A DNA stretch of 64,000 bases, taken from NCBI GenBank assembly GCA_934233745.1, contig CAKQGN010000008.1:12925-76924 (forward strand), read 5' to 3'. Below the pieces are notes generated by a model. That model saw nothing but the letters and a program-made list of their open reading frames with translations, searched no databases and was not told the origin of the DNA. Positions 17,217 through 24,453 of this stretch are shown here, in pieces. Both the position numbers and the translations under genes were made by a program. This DNA is from an uncultured Clostridia bacterium (GTDB lineage: Bacteria; Bacillota; Clostridia; Christensenellales; CAG-917). Positions within the stretch are counted from its first letter, which is position 1; the number at the start of each line of letters is the position of its first letter.

Positions 17217-17575
17217 TGGAAAAACAATCCGCGCAACCTCAATCGCAACCCTATTCCAACATGGCAGCAAGAAAAACCGTGTTGATTTTGGGTTTTGCAA
17301 TGACAACCGTCGGGCTTTTGGCGACGATATATGCGTCGCTTGTGTTTTTCTTCCCCGCTCTCGACTTTTTCGACAACGTGCTTGCAATCGATTTGATGAA
17401 ATGGCTTCATATAGCAAGTTTGCCTTTGTCTTTTGTCGGAATCGTTTTTTCGGTTGCCGGCGCAAACACTATTAAGGGACTTGCGAGGCTGTCGTTTTTC
17501 TTCGGAACAATGAGTTTTATAGTTTCGGCGGCACTGCTTGTTGTGATACTGTTTTTCGGTGTTTGGCTACCGTAA
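17216..17575 (+). CDS. Small integral membrane protein, unknown
   Basis: 119 residues. After a Gln/Ser-rich start (MEKQSAQPQSQPYS) there are about three hydrophobic segments (VLILGFAMTTVGLLATIYASLVFF, LHIASLPLSFVGIVFSVAG, SFIVSAALLVVILFFGVW). No motif that I recognise. The start ATG 17216 is chosen because a strong promoter ends six bases before it; the frame extends 24 codons further upstream but that part overlaps the promoter and the previous gene. A terminator follows. Confidence 0.65.
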   Translation: MEKQSAQPQSQPYSNMAARKTVLILGFAMTTVGLLATIYASLVFFFPALDFFDNVLAIDLMKWLHIASLPLSFVGIVFSVAGANTIKGLARLSFFFGTMSFIVSAALLVVILFFGVWLP

Positions 17576-17611
17576 TCAAAAAAACGATGATACAACTCCT
17601 GACAAAGAAAC

Positions 17612-17635
17612 AGACGCTCAAACAGCGTCTTTTTT
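17612..17635 (+). terminator. Intrinsic terminator after the murG-side genes
   Basis: AGACGCT / AGCGTCT stem with a short loop and a TTTTTT tract. Confidence 0.8.
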
Positions 17636-17688
17636 CGTCGTAAATGCAAACCGCAACACCACGCTTTGAAAACTTGTGGCTGTTATCA

Positions 17689-18270
17689 CTAATCTCGGCT
17701 TTTGGTATCGTCAATGTCGTCTTGCGATTCTCTGTGATATTCGTATTGCCCCAAATCCACACTCAGTCTTCCTTTAAGTGCCGCCACGACAAAATGACAA
17801 AGTACTCCCGTCACAAAGCCGGCAAGCGCGCCTGCAAGCATCATATAAGGCAGGTATAAAAAAACTCCGTTCGAAACGACAATCGACGCAATGCATATTT
17901 GCATCAGGTTGTGCGTAATACCGCCCGCTATGGACAATCCGCAGATGCTGAAAAGACGCATTCTGTAAAGCAGAACCATAAGCGTGTATGCAACCAGTGC
18001 GGACGGAAGCGACCAGATAAGACTTGCCGCATTTGCGGCAAAAATCGCACTCAGAATACATCTCAAAACAAGCACGATGTATCCTTCCCAAACGCCGAGC
18101 AACAAAAAACACGCCAACAACACAACGTTTCCGAGCCCTATTTTTGCATACGGAAGCGCGGGAATGATGGGCGGAATATAGCTTTCGACAAGCGAAACAA
18201 TGAGGGCCAGCGCAAGGAACAGTCCCCCGTATGCAACACGTCTTGTCGTAAAACGGGAAGGTTTTTTCAT
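17689..18270 (-). CDS. Gx transporter family / heptaprenyl diphosphate synthase component I-like membrane protein
   Basis: 193 residues with about five or six membrane segments. The opening RVAYGGLFLALALIVSLVESYIPP and the GxxxGLGN-type stretch (YAKIGLGNVVLLACFLLLG) are typical of the Hpre_diP_synt_I / Gx transporter family, which resembles ECF-type substrate-binding membrane subunits. Its start overlaps the stop of the NusG-II gene by four bases, so the two are translationally coupled. Together with apbE it suggests envelope redox or flavin/quinone-linked work. The polar C-terminal tail is short. Function not established. Confidence 0.78.
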   Translation of the reverse strand: MKKPSRFTTRRVAYGGLFLALALIVSLVESYIPPIIPALPYAKIGLGNVVLLACFLLLGVWEGYIVLVLRCILSAIFAANAASLIWSLPSALVAYTLMVLLYRMRLFSICGLSIAGGITHNLMQICIASIVVSNGVFLYLPYMMLAGALAGFVTGVLCHFVVAALKGRLSVDLGQYEYHRESQDDIDDTKSRD

Positions 18271-18653
18271 GTTATTGCGTCAACCTCCTTTGCCACTACT
18301 TTGACGACCACTTTGTTGGGTAAACAGACGATAACTCCGCCTTCTTTTCCGATAGGTTGCGCATGCACGCAAAGCTGATTTTTGCAATCGCTTTTTGCAA
18401 CGAACGCTTTTCCGTCTTGAATTTTTATCTGCACTTTTCCGTCCAAAACGTCAACCGTTGCGTCATTGTCGAGGTCAAGTCTGTATACGAGATTTCCCTC
18501 AACGTAAACCTCCGCTTCACCGGCATCGGTTTTAAGTGCGAAATAGATTGTAAGCGCGACAAGCAAAACTACGACGACAAGCAAAATTATATCGCCTTTT
18601 TTGAACAGTCCTTTCAAAATGTCCGTTTTGTCTTTCGATTGTTTTTTGTCCAT
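18267..18653 (-). CDS. NusG domain II-containing membrane protein
   Basis: 128 residues. One N-terminal membrane helix (GDIILLVVVVLLVALTIYFAL) is followed by an exported NusG-II-type beta domain with the conserved SDCKNQLCVHAQPI and GGVIVCLPNKVVV. It is not the transcription factor NusG. These proteins are commonly encoded beside ApbE and Gx transporter genes. The two cysteines of DCxxxxC could bind a cofactor or form a disulfide. Start ATG 18651-18653; 17 bases separate it from apbE and it overlaps the next gene by four. Confidence 0.85.
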   Translation of the reverse strand: MDKKQSKDKTDILKGLFKKGDIILLVVVVLLVALTIYFALKTDAGEAEVYVEGNLVYRLDLDNDATVDVLDGKVQIKIQDGKAFVAKSDCKNQLCVHAQPIGKEGGVIVCLPNKVVVKVVAKEVDAIT

Positions 18654-18670
18654 AATCCCCGAAAAAGCAC

Positions 18671-19714
18671 TTAATTTACATCTTCCGATACGATAAACGT
18701 CGATGTTTTCAATTCAACATCGAATCCGCCAACGGTGTGAGCATTCATTTCGCCGTCAATCAAAAAGCCTTTAAGTCCGAGTTTTTGCAAAAGCTCAACG
18801 CCCTTATCTATGCCCAAAACGACAACTGCCGTTGCAACGGCATCGCCCAGCGCGCCGTCTTCTGTCACCACCGAGCAGGACACAACTCCGTTGCTTGTCG
18901 ATGTATCCGCGGGACAGCCTGTAAACGGATTGATTATATGATGATAAACTCTGTCGTTTTCTTTTGAAACATAATATCTTTCATAATCTCCGCTTGTGGA
19001 AACGCACTCGCCGTCAAGCAATCTGAATTTTGCAAAATATGGCGTAATGAAAACTCTTCCTACCCTTGTCGGATTTGCAATGCCGACATTGAAACTTCCC
19101 TTCACCGCTCCTATGTTTCCGCCGAGATTCACAAGAGTCTTATCGCTTGCCAACGCAAGAGATTGCTGCACCGCATAGCCTTTTGCAACACCGCCGAAGT
19201 CGAGCATTGCGCCGTCGATAAGTTTTGTAATCGTTGCGTTTTCGTAGTCAATAGAAAACGCCCTGTCAAGCCCTACCAAACTCTTGGCAGCGGCAATATC
19301 CTCATCGCTCGGAGGATCGAAATCACCGACTTCCGAATACAAATCGCCGGAAAACTTCCAAAGCCTGACAAGCGGATATACGGACGGATCGTACGCACCA
19401 TCCGACGCCTCGAAAACCGATTGAGCGACTTTCATAATTTGCATCGTAGTTTCACGACACGATACGGCTTCGCCGACCTTTGCATTGTTGACTATGTTGA
19501 TGTCGCTTCCTTCGACCGTAGGCGAAAGTATGTTTTCAAGCGATGCGATATACCCGTGTATAGAGTCAACGGTTTTTTTTGATTTTATCCCGACGGACTG
19601 AATGTCAAGCGTTGTGCCGTATACGAAATATTGCTCCGCTCTTGTGCAAGCCGTAAGCGAAGCAATACATAAAATCGAAACAATGAAAACCAAAAGCAAT
19701 CTTGATTTTTTCAA
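18671..19714 (-). CDS. apbE: FAD:protein FMN transferase (ApbE), lipoprotein
   Basis: 347 residues. A signal peptide and lipobox (CIASLTAC) precede the ApbE domain: VYGTTLDIQS, GAYDPSVYPLVRLW, LDFGGVAKGYAVQ, LVNLGGNI and HHIINPFTG. It attaches FMN covalently to Ser/Thr of exported redox proteins, using FAD and Mg2+. No ATG fits: a TTG at 19712-19714, with GAGGA seven bases upstream, puts the signal peptide at the very N-terminus and is preferred over a TTG ten codons earlier. It is 30 bases behind degV and in one operon with the NusG-II and Gx genes. No FMN-acceptor protein is encoded in this window. Confidence 0.92.
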   Translation of the reverse strand: MKKSRLLLVFIVSILCIASLTACTRAEQYFVYGTTLDIQSVGIKSKKTVDSIHGYIASLENILSPTVEGSDINIVNNAKVGEAVSCRETTMQIMKVAQSVFEASDGAYDPSVYPLVRLWKFSGDLYSEVGDFDPPSDEDIAAAKSLVGLDRAFSIDYENATITKLIDGAMLDFGGVAKGYAVQQSLALASDKTLVNLGGNIGAVKGSFNVGIANPTRVGRVFITPYFAKFRLLDGECVSTSGDYERYYVSKENDRVYHHIINPFTGCPADTSTSNGVVSCSVVTEDGALGDAVATAVVVLGIDKGVELLQKLGLKGFLIDGEMNAHTVGGFDVELKTSTFIVSEDVN

Positions 19715-19744
19715 GTTCTCGTCCTCTGATTGTGCCGAACGCAA

Positions 19745-20602
19745 TTATTTTTTCGTGAACATAAAACCGAGTGTGCCGGGACCTGCATGCGCTCCGATAA
19801 CCGGACCGACAGGTTGTTGCCAAATCGTTACGTTGGGTTGAATCTCAAGAATTCTTTGTTTGAATTCGTCGGATATTTCCCTGCAATCGGCATCGACGAG
19901 TACAACCGGGGCATTATCGACGTTTTCGTAAGTTTTTGCAAACATGTCAAGCATATATTTGTATGCTTTTTTTGTTCCGTTCTGCTTTGCGCACACATCG
20001 AGTTTGCCTTCAGCGACAGTCAAAACGGGTTTGATGTTCATGAGATTGCCGATCTTTGCCTTTGCGGGAGAAATTCTGCCGCCGCGCGCAAGGTATTTCA
20101 TATCGTCGACAACAAAATAAACGCCGATTTTGCCTACGTTTTTTTCAAGATATTCCCAAGTCAAATCGATGTCGTCGCCATGTTCTCTGCAATACTTTGC
20201 CGCCATATAAACCAAAAGTCCCGCGCCCATGCAAATATTGAGCGTGTCGAATTTTCTGAATTTTACATTCGGATATTCCTTTTGAAGCTCCGCAATTGCC
20301 AAATCGAGAAATTCGAAAGTGCCAGACAGCTTTGACGAAAACGCTATGTACAGAATGTCATCGCCTTTTTTGAAGAAAGGCTCGAACGTGTCGTAATAAA
20401 TCTGCTGATTGAGACCTGCGGTGGACGCACTTGCGCCGTTTCTCATTTTTTGATAAAAATCGTGCGTATCGGTTTCTTCACCGAGGTCGCAAAGTTTTTC
20501 TTCTCCGTCGATGACGTAAGGCATGCGAATGACTTCGAGGTTCAATTCGCGCGCATGTGTGTACCAAAGTTCGCAATCGGTGTCGCAAAAGATTGTTGCC
20601 AT
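19745..20602 (-). CDS. DegV family fatty-acid-binding protein
   Basis: 285 residues, the usual DegV size. It opens MATIFCDTDCELW and has the family patterns GASASTAGLNQQIYYDTFEPF, ILYIAFSSKLSGTFE and DDMKYLARGGRISPAKA. DegV/FakB proteins bind a fatty acid and, with FakA, deliver it for phosphorylation. The start ATG 20600-20602 has AAGGAGA upstream; a longer frame is rejected because it crosses the promoter. It is first in the operon with apbE. The lipid ligand is unknown. Confidence 0.9.
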   Translation of the reverse strand: MATIFCDTDCELWYTHARELNLEVIRMPYVIDGEEKLCDLGEETDTHDFYQKMRNGASASTAGLNQQIYYDTFEPFFKKGDDILYIAFSSKLSGTFEFLDLAIAELQKEYPNVKFRKFDTLNICMGAGLLVYMAAKYCREHGDDIDLTWEYLEKNVGKIGVYFVVDDMKYLARGGRISPAKAKIGNLMNIKPVLTVAEGKLDVCAKQNGTKKAYKYMLDMFAKTYENVDNAPVVLVDADCREISDEFKQRILEIQPNVTIWQQPVGPVIGAHAGPGTLGFMFTKK

Positions 20603-20618
20603 ATGCTTTCTCCTTACG

Positions 20619-20704
20619 TTTTGTTTCGCAAAAGCCCGAAACAAAACAAACATATTGTTTACTATTATTGTATCCATTCTATAATATATAAGATGTTTTG
20701 TCAA
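20619..20704 (-). promoter_or_regulatory. degV-apbE operon promoter and leader hairpin
   Basis: TTGACA (20699-20704), 17-base spacer, TAGAAT (20676-20681). In the leader just before the ribosome site a perfect 10-base stem TTTTGTTTCG / CGAAACAAAA (20619-20646) could occlude or expose the AAGGAGA. A regulator site or RNA switch is possible. Confidence 0.6.
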
Positions 20705-20781
20705 CTTTTGCCGACTTATTGAATATTTTTGAAGATTGGGAAAATTTTTCAAAAAAAATTTGAAATTTAATGAAAATTTAA

Positions 20782-20809
20782 TTGTCAGAACATACTATTT
20801 TGGTATAAG
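20782..20809 (+). promoter_or_regulatory. Promoter of the HtrA-like gene
   Basis: TTGTCA (20782-20787), 16-base spacer, TATAAG (20804-20809), 20 bases before the ATG. Confidence 0.6.
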
Positions 20810-20828
20810 ATATAAAAGGAGCAAAGGT

Positions 20829-21962
20829 ATGGACGATTTTAACAATTTCTTTGACGATCAAAGAAATACACAACCCGAGCATACCCCCGTATATCACACC
20901 CCCTCACCGAATCACAACAACAAACTCGGTCCGGTCGGTATAATGTGCGTGGTGATTGCGGTTGTAATGTGTATCGTCGTTCTTGTCAACGTAATAGTGT
21001 TGGCAAGCCTCAAACAAACCATAGCCGAAGAATATGCAGCATCGATTTCAGCGGATATGAAACAACAATACCGCGAGGCAATCGACGAAGCGTTGAAAGG
21101 AACGGATGTCGTTGAAAACATCACGGACGCAGCAACCGAAAAAGCGTTGGAAGCACTCAAAACCAATGTCGGCATTGTCGCAAATTCAAAATCCGCATCT
21201 GTCGCAAGGCTGTATATGTACAAAGACTCCAACGTCAATCCGTCTACAACATCGTACAACGGCATAGCAAGCGGGTTTTTGGTCACCGATTCCACATCGG
21301 CAAAAAAACAACGCTACTTGCTCACAAATGCACACTGCGTCAGATACGAAGCGACAAAATCTTCTCAATCGGGATATCCGTTCGGAGGATTCGGCAAAGT
21401 CACGTATGAATGGGCGTCGTACGGCACAATCATCTGTATGTTCGACGGCGACACTTCAAACTACTACAAACTCGAAGTCGTAGCATACGGCGCATATCAA
21501 GGCGACCACATTTCTGCAGAATCGGACGATCCGGATATCGCACTTTTGAAAGTCGTAGGCAAAGTTTCAGGCTCAAGCGTCATTGACGAACAGCCCTCAA
21601 ACGAAACTCATCCTTCCCTCAAAATTGCGGCAAACGACGCAACGAGAGGATCTGCAATCGCTTTGATCGGCAATCCCGAAGGCGTCGGAACGACAAACAG
21701 CATCTCGACAGGCATTATCTCTCAGACGGGAATCACGATTTCAAGCTGGGGTTCAGGCACGTTTGTTATGACGGATGCAGCAGTCAACGGCGGAAACAGC
21801 GGCGGTCCGATGATAGATATCCTCGGCAACGTTGTCGGAATCGTTGAGTCGAAACTTGTCGACGAAAGTATTGACAACATGGGCTTTGCCCTCTCTGCTT
21901 CAACGATAAGAAACTTTGTGGACAGCGTTTCGAAGAAGCAAAACCTGAATCTCACTCTGTGA
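20829..21962 (+). CDS. HtrA/DegP-like trypsin-type serine protease, membrane-anchored, no PDZ domain
   Basis: 377 residues. A polar cytoplasmic N-terminus (about 38 residues) precedes one membrane helix (VGIMCVVIAVVMCIVVLVNVI), a helical Ala/Glu stalk, and an S1C protease domain. The catalytic triad is complete: His in LLTNAHCV (about 168), Asp in DPDIALLKV (about 235) and Ser in NGGNSGGPMID (about 323). The protein ends soon after the protease fold, so the PDZ domain of classic HtrA is absent. It should degrade or process damaged exported proteins. The start ATG 20829 has AAAGGAG upstream and its own promoter. Substrate unknown. Confidence 0.9.
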   Translation: MDDFNNFFDDQRNTQPEHTPVYHTPSPNHNNKLGPVGIMCVVIAVVMCIVVLVNVIVLASLKQTIAEEYAASISADMKQQYREAIDEALKGTDVVENITDAATEKALEALKTNVGIVANSKSASVARLYMYKDSNVNPSTTSYNGIASGFLVTDSTSAKKQRYLLTNAHCVRYEATKSSQSGYPFGGFGKVTYEWASYGTIICMFDGDTSNYYKLEVVAYGAYQGDHISAESDDPDIALLKVVGKVSGSSVIDEQPSNETHPSLKIAANDATRGSAIALIGNPEGVGTTNSISTGIISQTGITISSWGSGTFVMTDAAVNGGNSGGPMIDILGNVVGIVESKLVDESIDNMGFALSASTIRNFVDSVSKKQNLNLTL

Positions 21963-22026
21963 GATTCCACCAACTTCATCTCCCCAATTATAGCCGGCAC
22001 TTTTTTTTATCCTCCCTATGCCGGCA

Positions 22027-22064
22027 AGGAAAAACCCCACGTTTTGTGGGGTTTTCCTTTTTTT
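22027..22064 (+). terminator. Terminator of the HtrA-like gene
   Basis: GGAAAAACCCCAC / GTGGGGTTTTCC stem followed by a run of T. Confidence 0.85.
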
Positions 22065-22114
22065 GATTTTTTGCATTGATAATGAAATTATAGGGATTGC
22101 AAGAACAAGCAAGG

Positions 22115-22480
22115 GGTTTTCGTCGTGTACTCTAAATTGGATGTACCCCCTCTTTCCCTCTCGGGCTTTTGTTCTTCCTACACAAGAGGTGAATGTTTAG
22201 AACTCTAAATGCAATTCCCCCTTCCTCACGTGTTTCCCCGACTGCCGTTCCCCCTTAAAAGGGAACCCACGGCGTCCGCTCCACGTGGGGCAACACTCGG
22301 CACTCGCATAGATAAGTATCGTCCCTTTGTTATGCCACTGCGCTTTGTGCGCCAGCTACGCAACAACACGGCGCAGTCGCTTGTACTATCCATCAAGCTC
22401 GGCGCTCCAATTTCTCGCCGCCGTTGCGGCTCGCACTCGAAATAGGCACATACCGTGTATAAGTAAGCTACGAATAAGTG
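22115..22480 (+). repeat. Dispersed intergenic repeat, copy D
   Basis: Contains both 5' modules in tandem: first GTGTACTCTAAATTGGATGT ... CCCTCTCGGGCTTTTGTTC, then CCCCCTTCCTCACGTGTTTC with an inner hairpin around GGGAACCCACGGCGTCCG, followed by the common 3' module (ACTCGCATAGATAAGTATCG, TGCGCCAGCTACGCAACAAC, ACCGTGTATAAGTAAGCTAC). It abuts copy E. No gene is supported between 21962 and 23014. Confidence 0.8.
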
Positions 22481-22486
22481 TGTGTT

Positions 22487-22808
22487 ACGTCCTCTACAAG
22501 AGTTTTTCGGCGTGAACTCTAATTGCAATTTCCCCCTTCCTCACGTGTTTCCCCCACCGCCGTTCCCCCTTAGAAGGGAACCCACGGCGTCCGCTCCGCG
22601 TGGGGACACACTCAGCACTCGCATAGATTGCTATCGTTCTCTTTTTATGACACTCGCTCGCGGACGAAAAGAATCCAAACTCGTCCGCTCACTTGTACTA
22701 TACGTCAAGCTCGGCGTTCGCTTTCTCGCCGCCTTGCGGCTCGTGTTCCGTCTTTGAATAGGCACATACCGTTTATAAGTACGCTCTGAATGAGTGTTCG
22801 TTTGTCCG
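22487..22808 (+). repeat. Dispersed intergenic repeat, copy E
   Basis: Tandem to copy D in the same orientation. It has CTCTACAAGAGTTTTTCGGC, the CCCCCTTCCTCACGTGTTTC module, and the 3' module. The part around 22640-22690 is different from the other copies (CTCGCGGACGAAAAGAATCC), so the mosaic is variable inside. Confidence 0.8.
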
Positions 22809-22809
22809 A

Positions 22810-22862
22810 TTGAGATAAAGAGCGCGAAAACGCCCCTCGAACGACAACCCTAAACAGTATTT
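22810..22862. repeat. Truncated palindromic element, class I half (unit P5)
   Basis: GATAAAGAGCGCGAAAACGCCCCTCG ends in ACAACCCTAAACAG; it matches only the left half of unit P4 (AAGAGCGCG..., CAACCCTAA) and lacks the right half, so it cannot form the hairpin. Confidence 0.5.
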
Positions 22863-22886
22863 AATTCAAAACCTCTCCAAACAGTG

Positions 22887-23020
22887 CTATTGTAAATTGC
22901 GATATTTGGATGAAGAACAAGGAAGGCTGCGACCAAACAGACAAGAGCGTACTTGTTGTACGTGACTGTTTGGATGGTCACACCTGACGCAGTTGTTCGC
23001 CAAATAGTGCAATTTAATAG
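22887..23020. repeat. Stop-codon palindrome of the small lipoprotein gene, class II core (unit P2)
   Basis: Outer arms 22887-22909 and 23000-23020 are inverted copies (one two-base gap); the right arm contains the stop codon (23014-23016) of the lipoprotein gene. Inside are ATGAAGAACAAGGAAGG, the stem ACCAAACAG / CTGTTTGG, the inner GTAC...GTAC hairpin and GACGCAGTTGTTCGCC, matching unit P1 in layout. Confidence 0.68.
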
Positions 23021-23445
23021 TTGCGGGCGATGGATAAGAGCTCATAATACCCACACATAATCACCCTGTCATATCTATATGAAAGCCACTTGTCGGAGTC
23101 TTTTTTGTTGTCGGATATGTAGGTTTTGCAGGCATTTTCCGTCCAATCGGCAGTTGAATCGTTGCCACAAAAGATAATATAAAGTTCCTCGGTGATTTCC
23201 GTGTCCTGACCTTCGACATTGCGGGTGTATGTTTTGGTTGAACGTATGAGATCCTCAAAAACATATCCTTTGGCTTGCGCGGTCATCGGTGTGGTACGCA
23301 CATACGAAATGGATGCTCCCGCCTCTTTAAGACGAGATTCTATGGCATTTTGCTTCATGCCGATTTTCATACACGAAGTCAAACCGACAAGCAATATGCA
23401 TGCCAAAAGCGCAACCGTTATAGACATAATTACTTTTTTTCTCAT
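23014..23445 (-). CDS. Small predicted lipoprotein
   Basis: 143 residues. Signal peptide with lipobox (LVGLTSC), then a small polar domain containing YVFEDLIRSTKTYTRNVE and four further Cys or aromatic-rich positions. I do not recognise a family. The ATG 23443-23445 has no ribosome site and lies six bases from a consensus -10, so the mRNA should be leaderless. The stop codon is part of palindrome P2. It stands alone in a repeat-rich region. Confidence 0.7.
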   Translation of the reverse strand: MRKKVIMSITVALLACILLVGLTSCMKIGMKQNAIESRLKEAGASISYVRTTPMTAQAKGYVFEDLIRSTKTYTRNVEGQDTEITEELYIIFCGNDSTADWTENACKTYISDNKKDSDKWLSYRYDRVIMCGYYELLSIARNY

Positions 23446-23479
23446 ATTTACATTATAAATGCAAATGATATTTTGTCAA
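23446..23479 (-). promoter_or_regulatory. Promoter of the small lipoprotein gene, leaderless layout
   Basis: TTGACA (23474-23479), 16-base spacer, TATAAT (23452-23457), then six bases to the ATG. Confidence 0.7.
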
Positions 23480-23598
23480 TCTCAAAAAAGCGCTAAATAA
23501 TGCGGACATACATGCGTCGTACTGAAATTTAGAATTGTAAAATCTTTCCATGCATACGAAAGCCATTGATGCAAACAATATAATCAGGAGGCAACAAA

Positions 23599-23733
23599 AT
23601 GAAAAATTCACTTATCATCGGCACAATGCTTGGGTTGGTTACCGCTACAGCACTTTATTGCAGTATGTCGAACAATTCGCTAAAAAAAGCAAAACGTGCC
23701 TTTGTAAACAAAATCGAAGACATTGTTATGTAA
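23599..23733 (+). CDS. Small membrane protein, 44 residues
   Basis: Short ORF found by reading: ATG 23599 with AGGAGG eight bases upstream, ending TAA 23731-23733. The protein has one hydrophobic segment (LIIGTMLGLVTATALYCSM) followed by a basic amphipathic tail (NNSLKKAKRAFVNKIEDIVM). A strong bidirectional terminator follows 30 bases later, which supports a real, separately transcribed gene. The layout is like short YtxH-type membrane proteins of Clostridia, but no firm family call is made. Confidence 0.65.
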   Translation: MKNSLIIGTMLGLVTATALYCSMSNNSLKKAKRAFVNKIEDIVM

Positions 23734-23762
23734 ATAACAGGTCAAGTTCATTTATCCTCTAT

Positions 23763-23813
23763 AACACAAATCGTGTATTGATTGTTAAACACAATACACG
23801 ATTTGTGTTTTTA
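23763..23813. terminator. Bidirectional terminator
   Basis: Perfect 18-base stem AACACAAATCGTGTATTG / CAATACACGATTTGTGTT with T-run on the plus side and A-run on the other. It ends the 44-residue gene. Confidence 0.85.
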
Positions 23814-23936
23814 TTTAGATGTTTTAAGCAATATTACGGCAAATTCGGCAAATTATTACACGATACGTGTGTTAGGTCGTTTTTGAAATATGGTTGTTTA
23901 TAATCGATTGAATTGCATCGATACACAAACTTTGAC

Positions 23937-23967
23937 AAAAAAACAATCCGCAGTAAACTGCGGATTG
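23937..23967 (-). terminator. Terminator of nifS-nifU
   Basis: CAATCCGCAGT / ACTGCGGATTG with a two-base loop, then TTTTTTT on the minus strand. Confidence 0.85.
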
Positions 23968-23994
23968 CCAAACAACATAGTATGAGATGTGCGA

Positions 23995-24381
23995 TTAAAC
24001 AGTTTCTTTTTCAGGAACTTCGCCTTTCAGATAAGAATCGATTGCCATACGAATTGCGTCTTCTGCAAGCACAGAGCAATGAATCTTTTGCGGCGGCAAA
24101 CCATTAAGCTCTTCAATGACTTGTTTGTTGGTGAGTTTCAGAGCTTCGTCGATTGTCTTGCCGATAATCATTCCCGTTGCGGTCGAGCTTGAAGCAACCG
24201 CGGCGGCGCAGCCAAACGTCTTGAATTTTGCGTCCTTGATGACGTTGTCCTCTATACGCATTGTAATCTGCATAATATCACCGCACACTTCGTTTCCGAC
24301 AGTGCCGATTGCATTGTAGTTTTCAACCTCTCCCATGTGTTGAGGATTTTTGAAAACTTCCATAACTTTTTCGTTGTACAT
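23995..24381 (-). CDS. nifU: Fe-S cluster assembly scaffold NifU/IscU
   Basis: 128 residues, scaffold domain only. The three cluster cysteines are present (NEVCGDI, FGCAAAVASSS, IHCSVLAEDA), as is the conserved Asp after the first. It accepts sulfur from the cysteine desulfurase encoded just upstream and builds transient [2Fe-2S] or [4Fe-4S] clusters for transfer. Start ATG 24379-24381 with AAGGAG nearby. It lies 72 bases after nifS and before a terminator, the standard minimal nifS-nifU operon of Clostridia. Confidence 0.94.
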   Translation of the reverse strand: MYNEKVMEVFKNPQHMGEVENYNAIGTVGNEVCGDIMQITMRIEDNVIKDAKFKTFGCAAAVASSSTATGMIIGKTIDEALKLTNKQVIEELNGLPPQKIHCSVLAEDAIRMAIDSYLKGEVPEKETV

Positions 24382-24453
24382 ATATACTCCTTAAAGGCTA
24401 TGCCTTAAAAAATTTTATTTGTTTTAGAGTTTCAAACTTCACCGCACCGCGCC

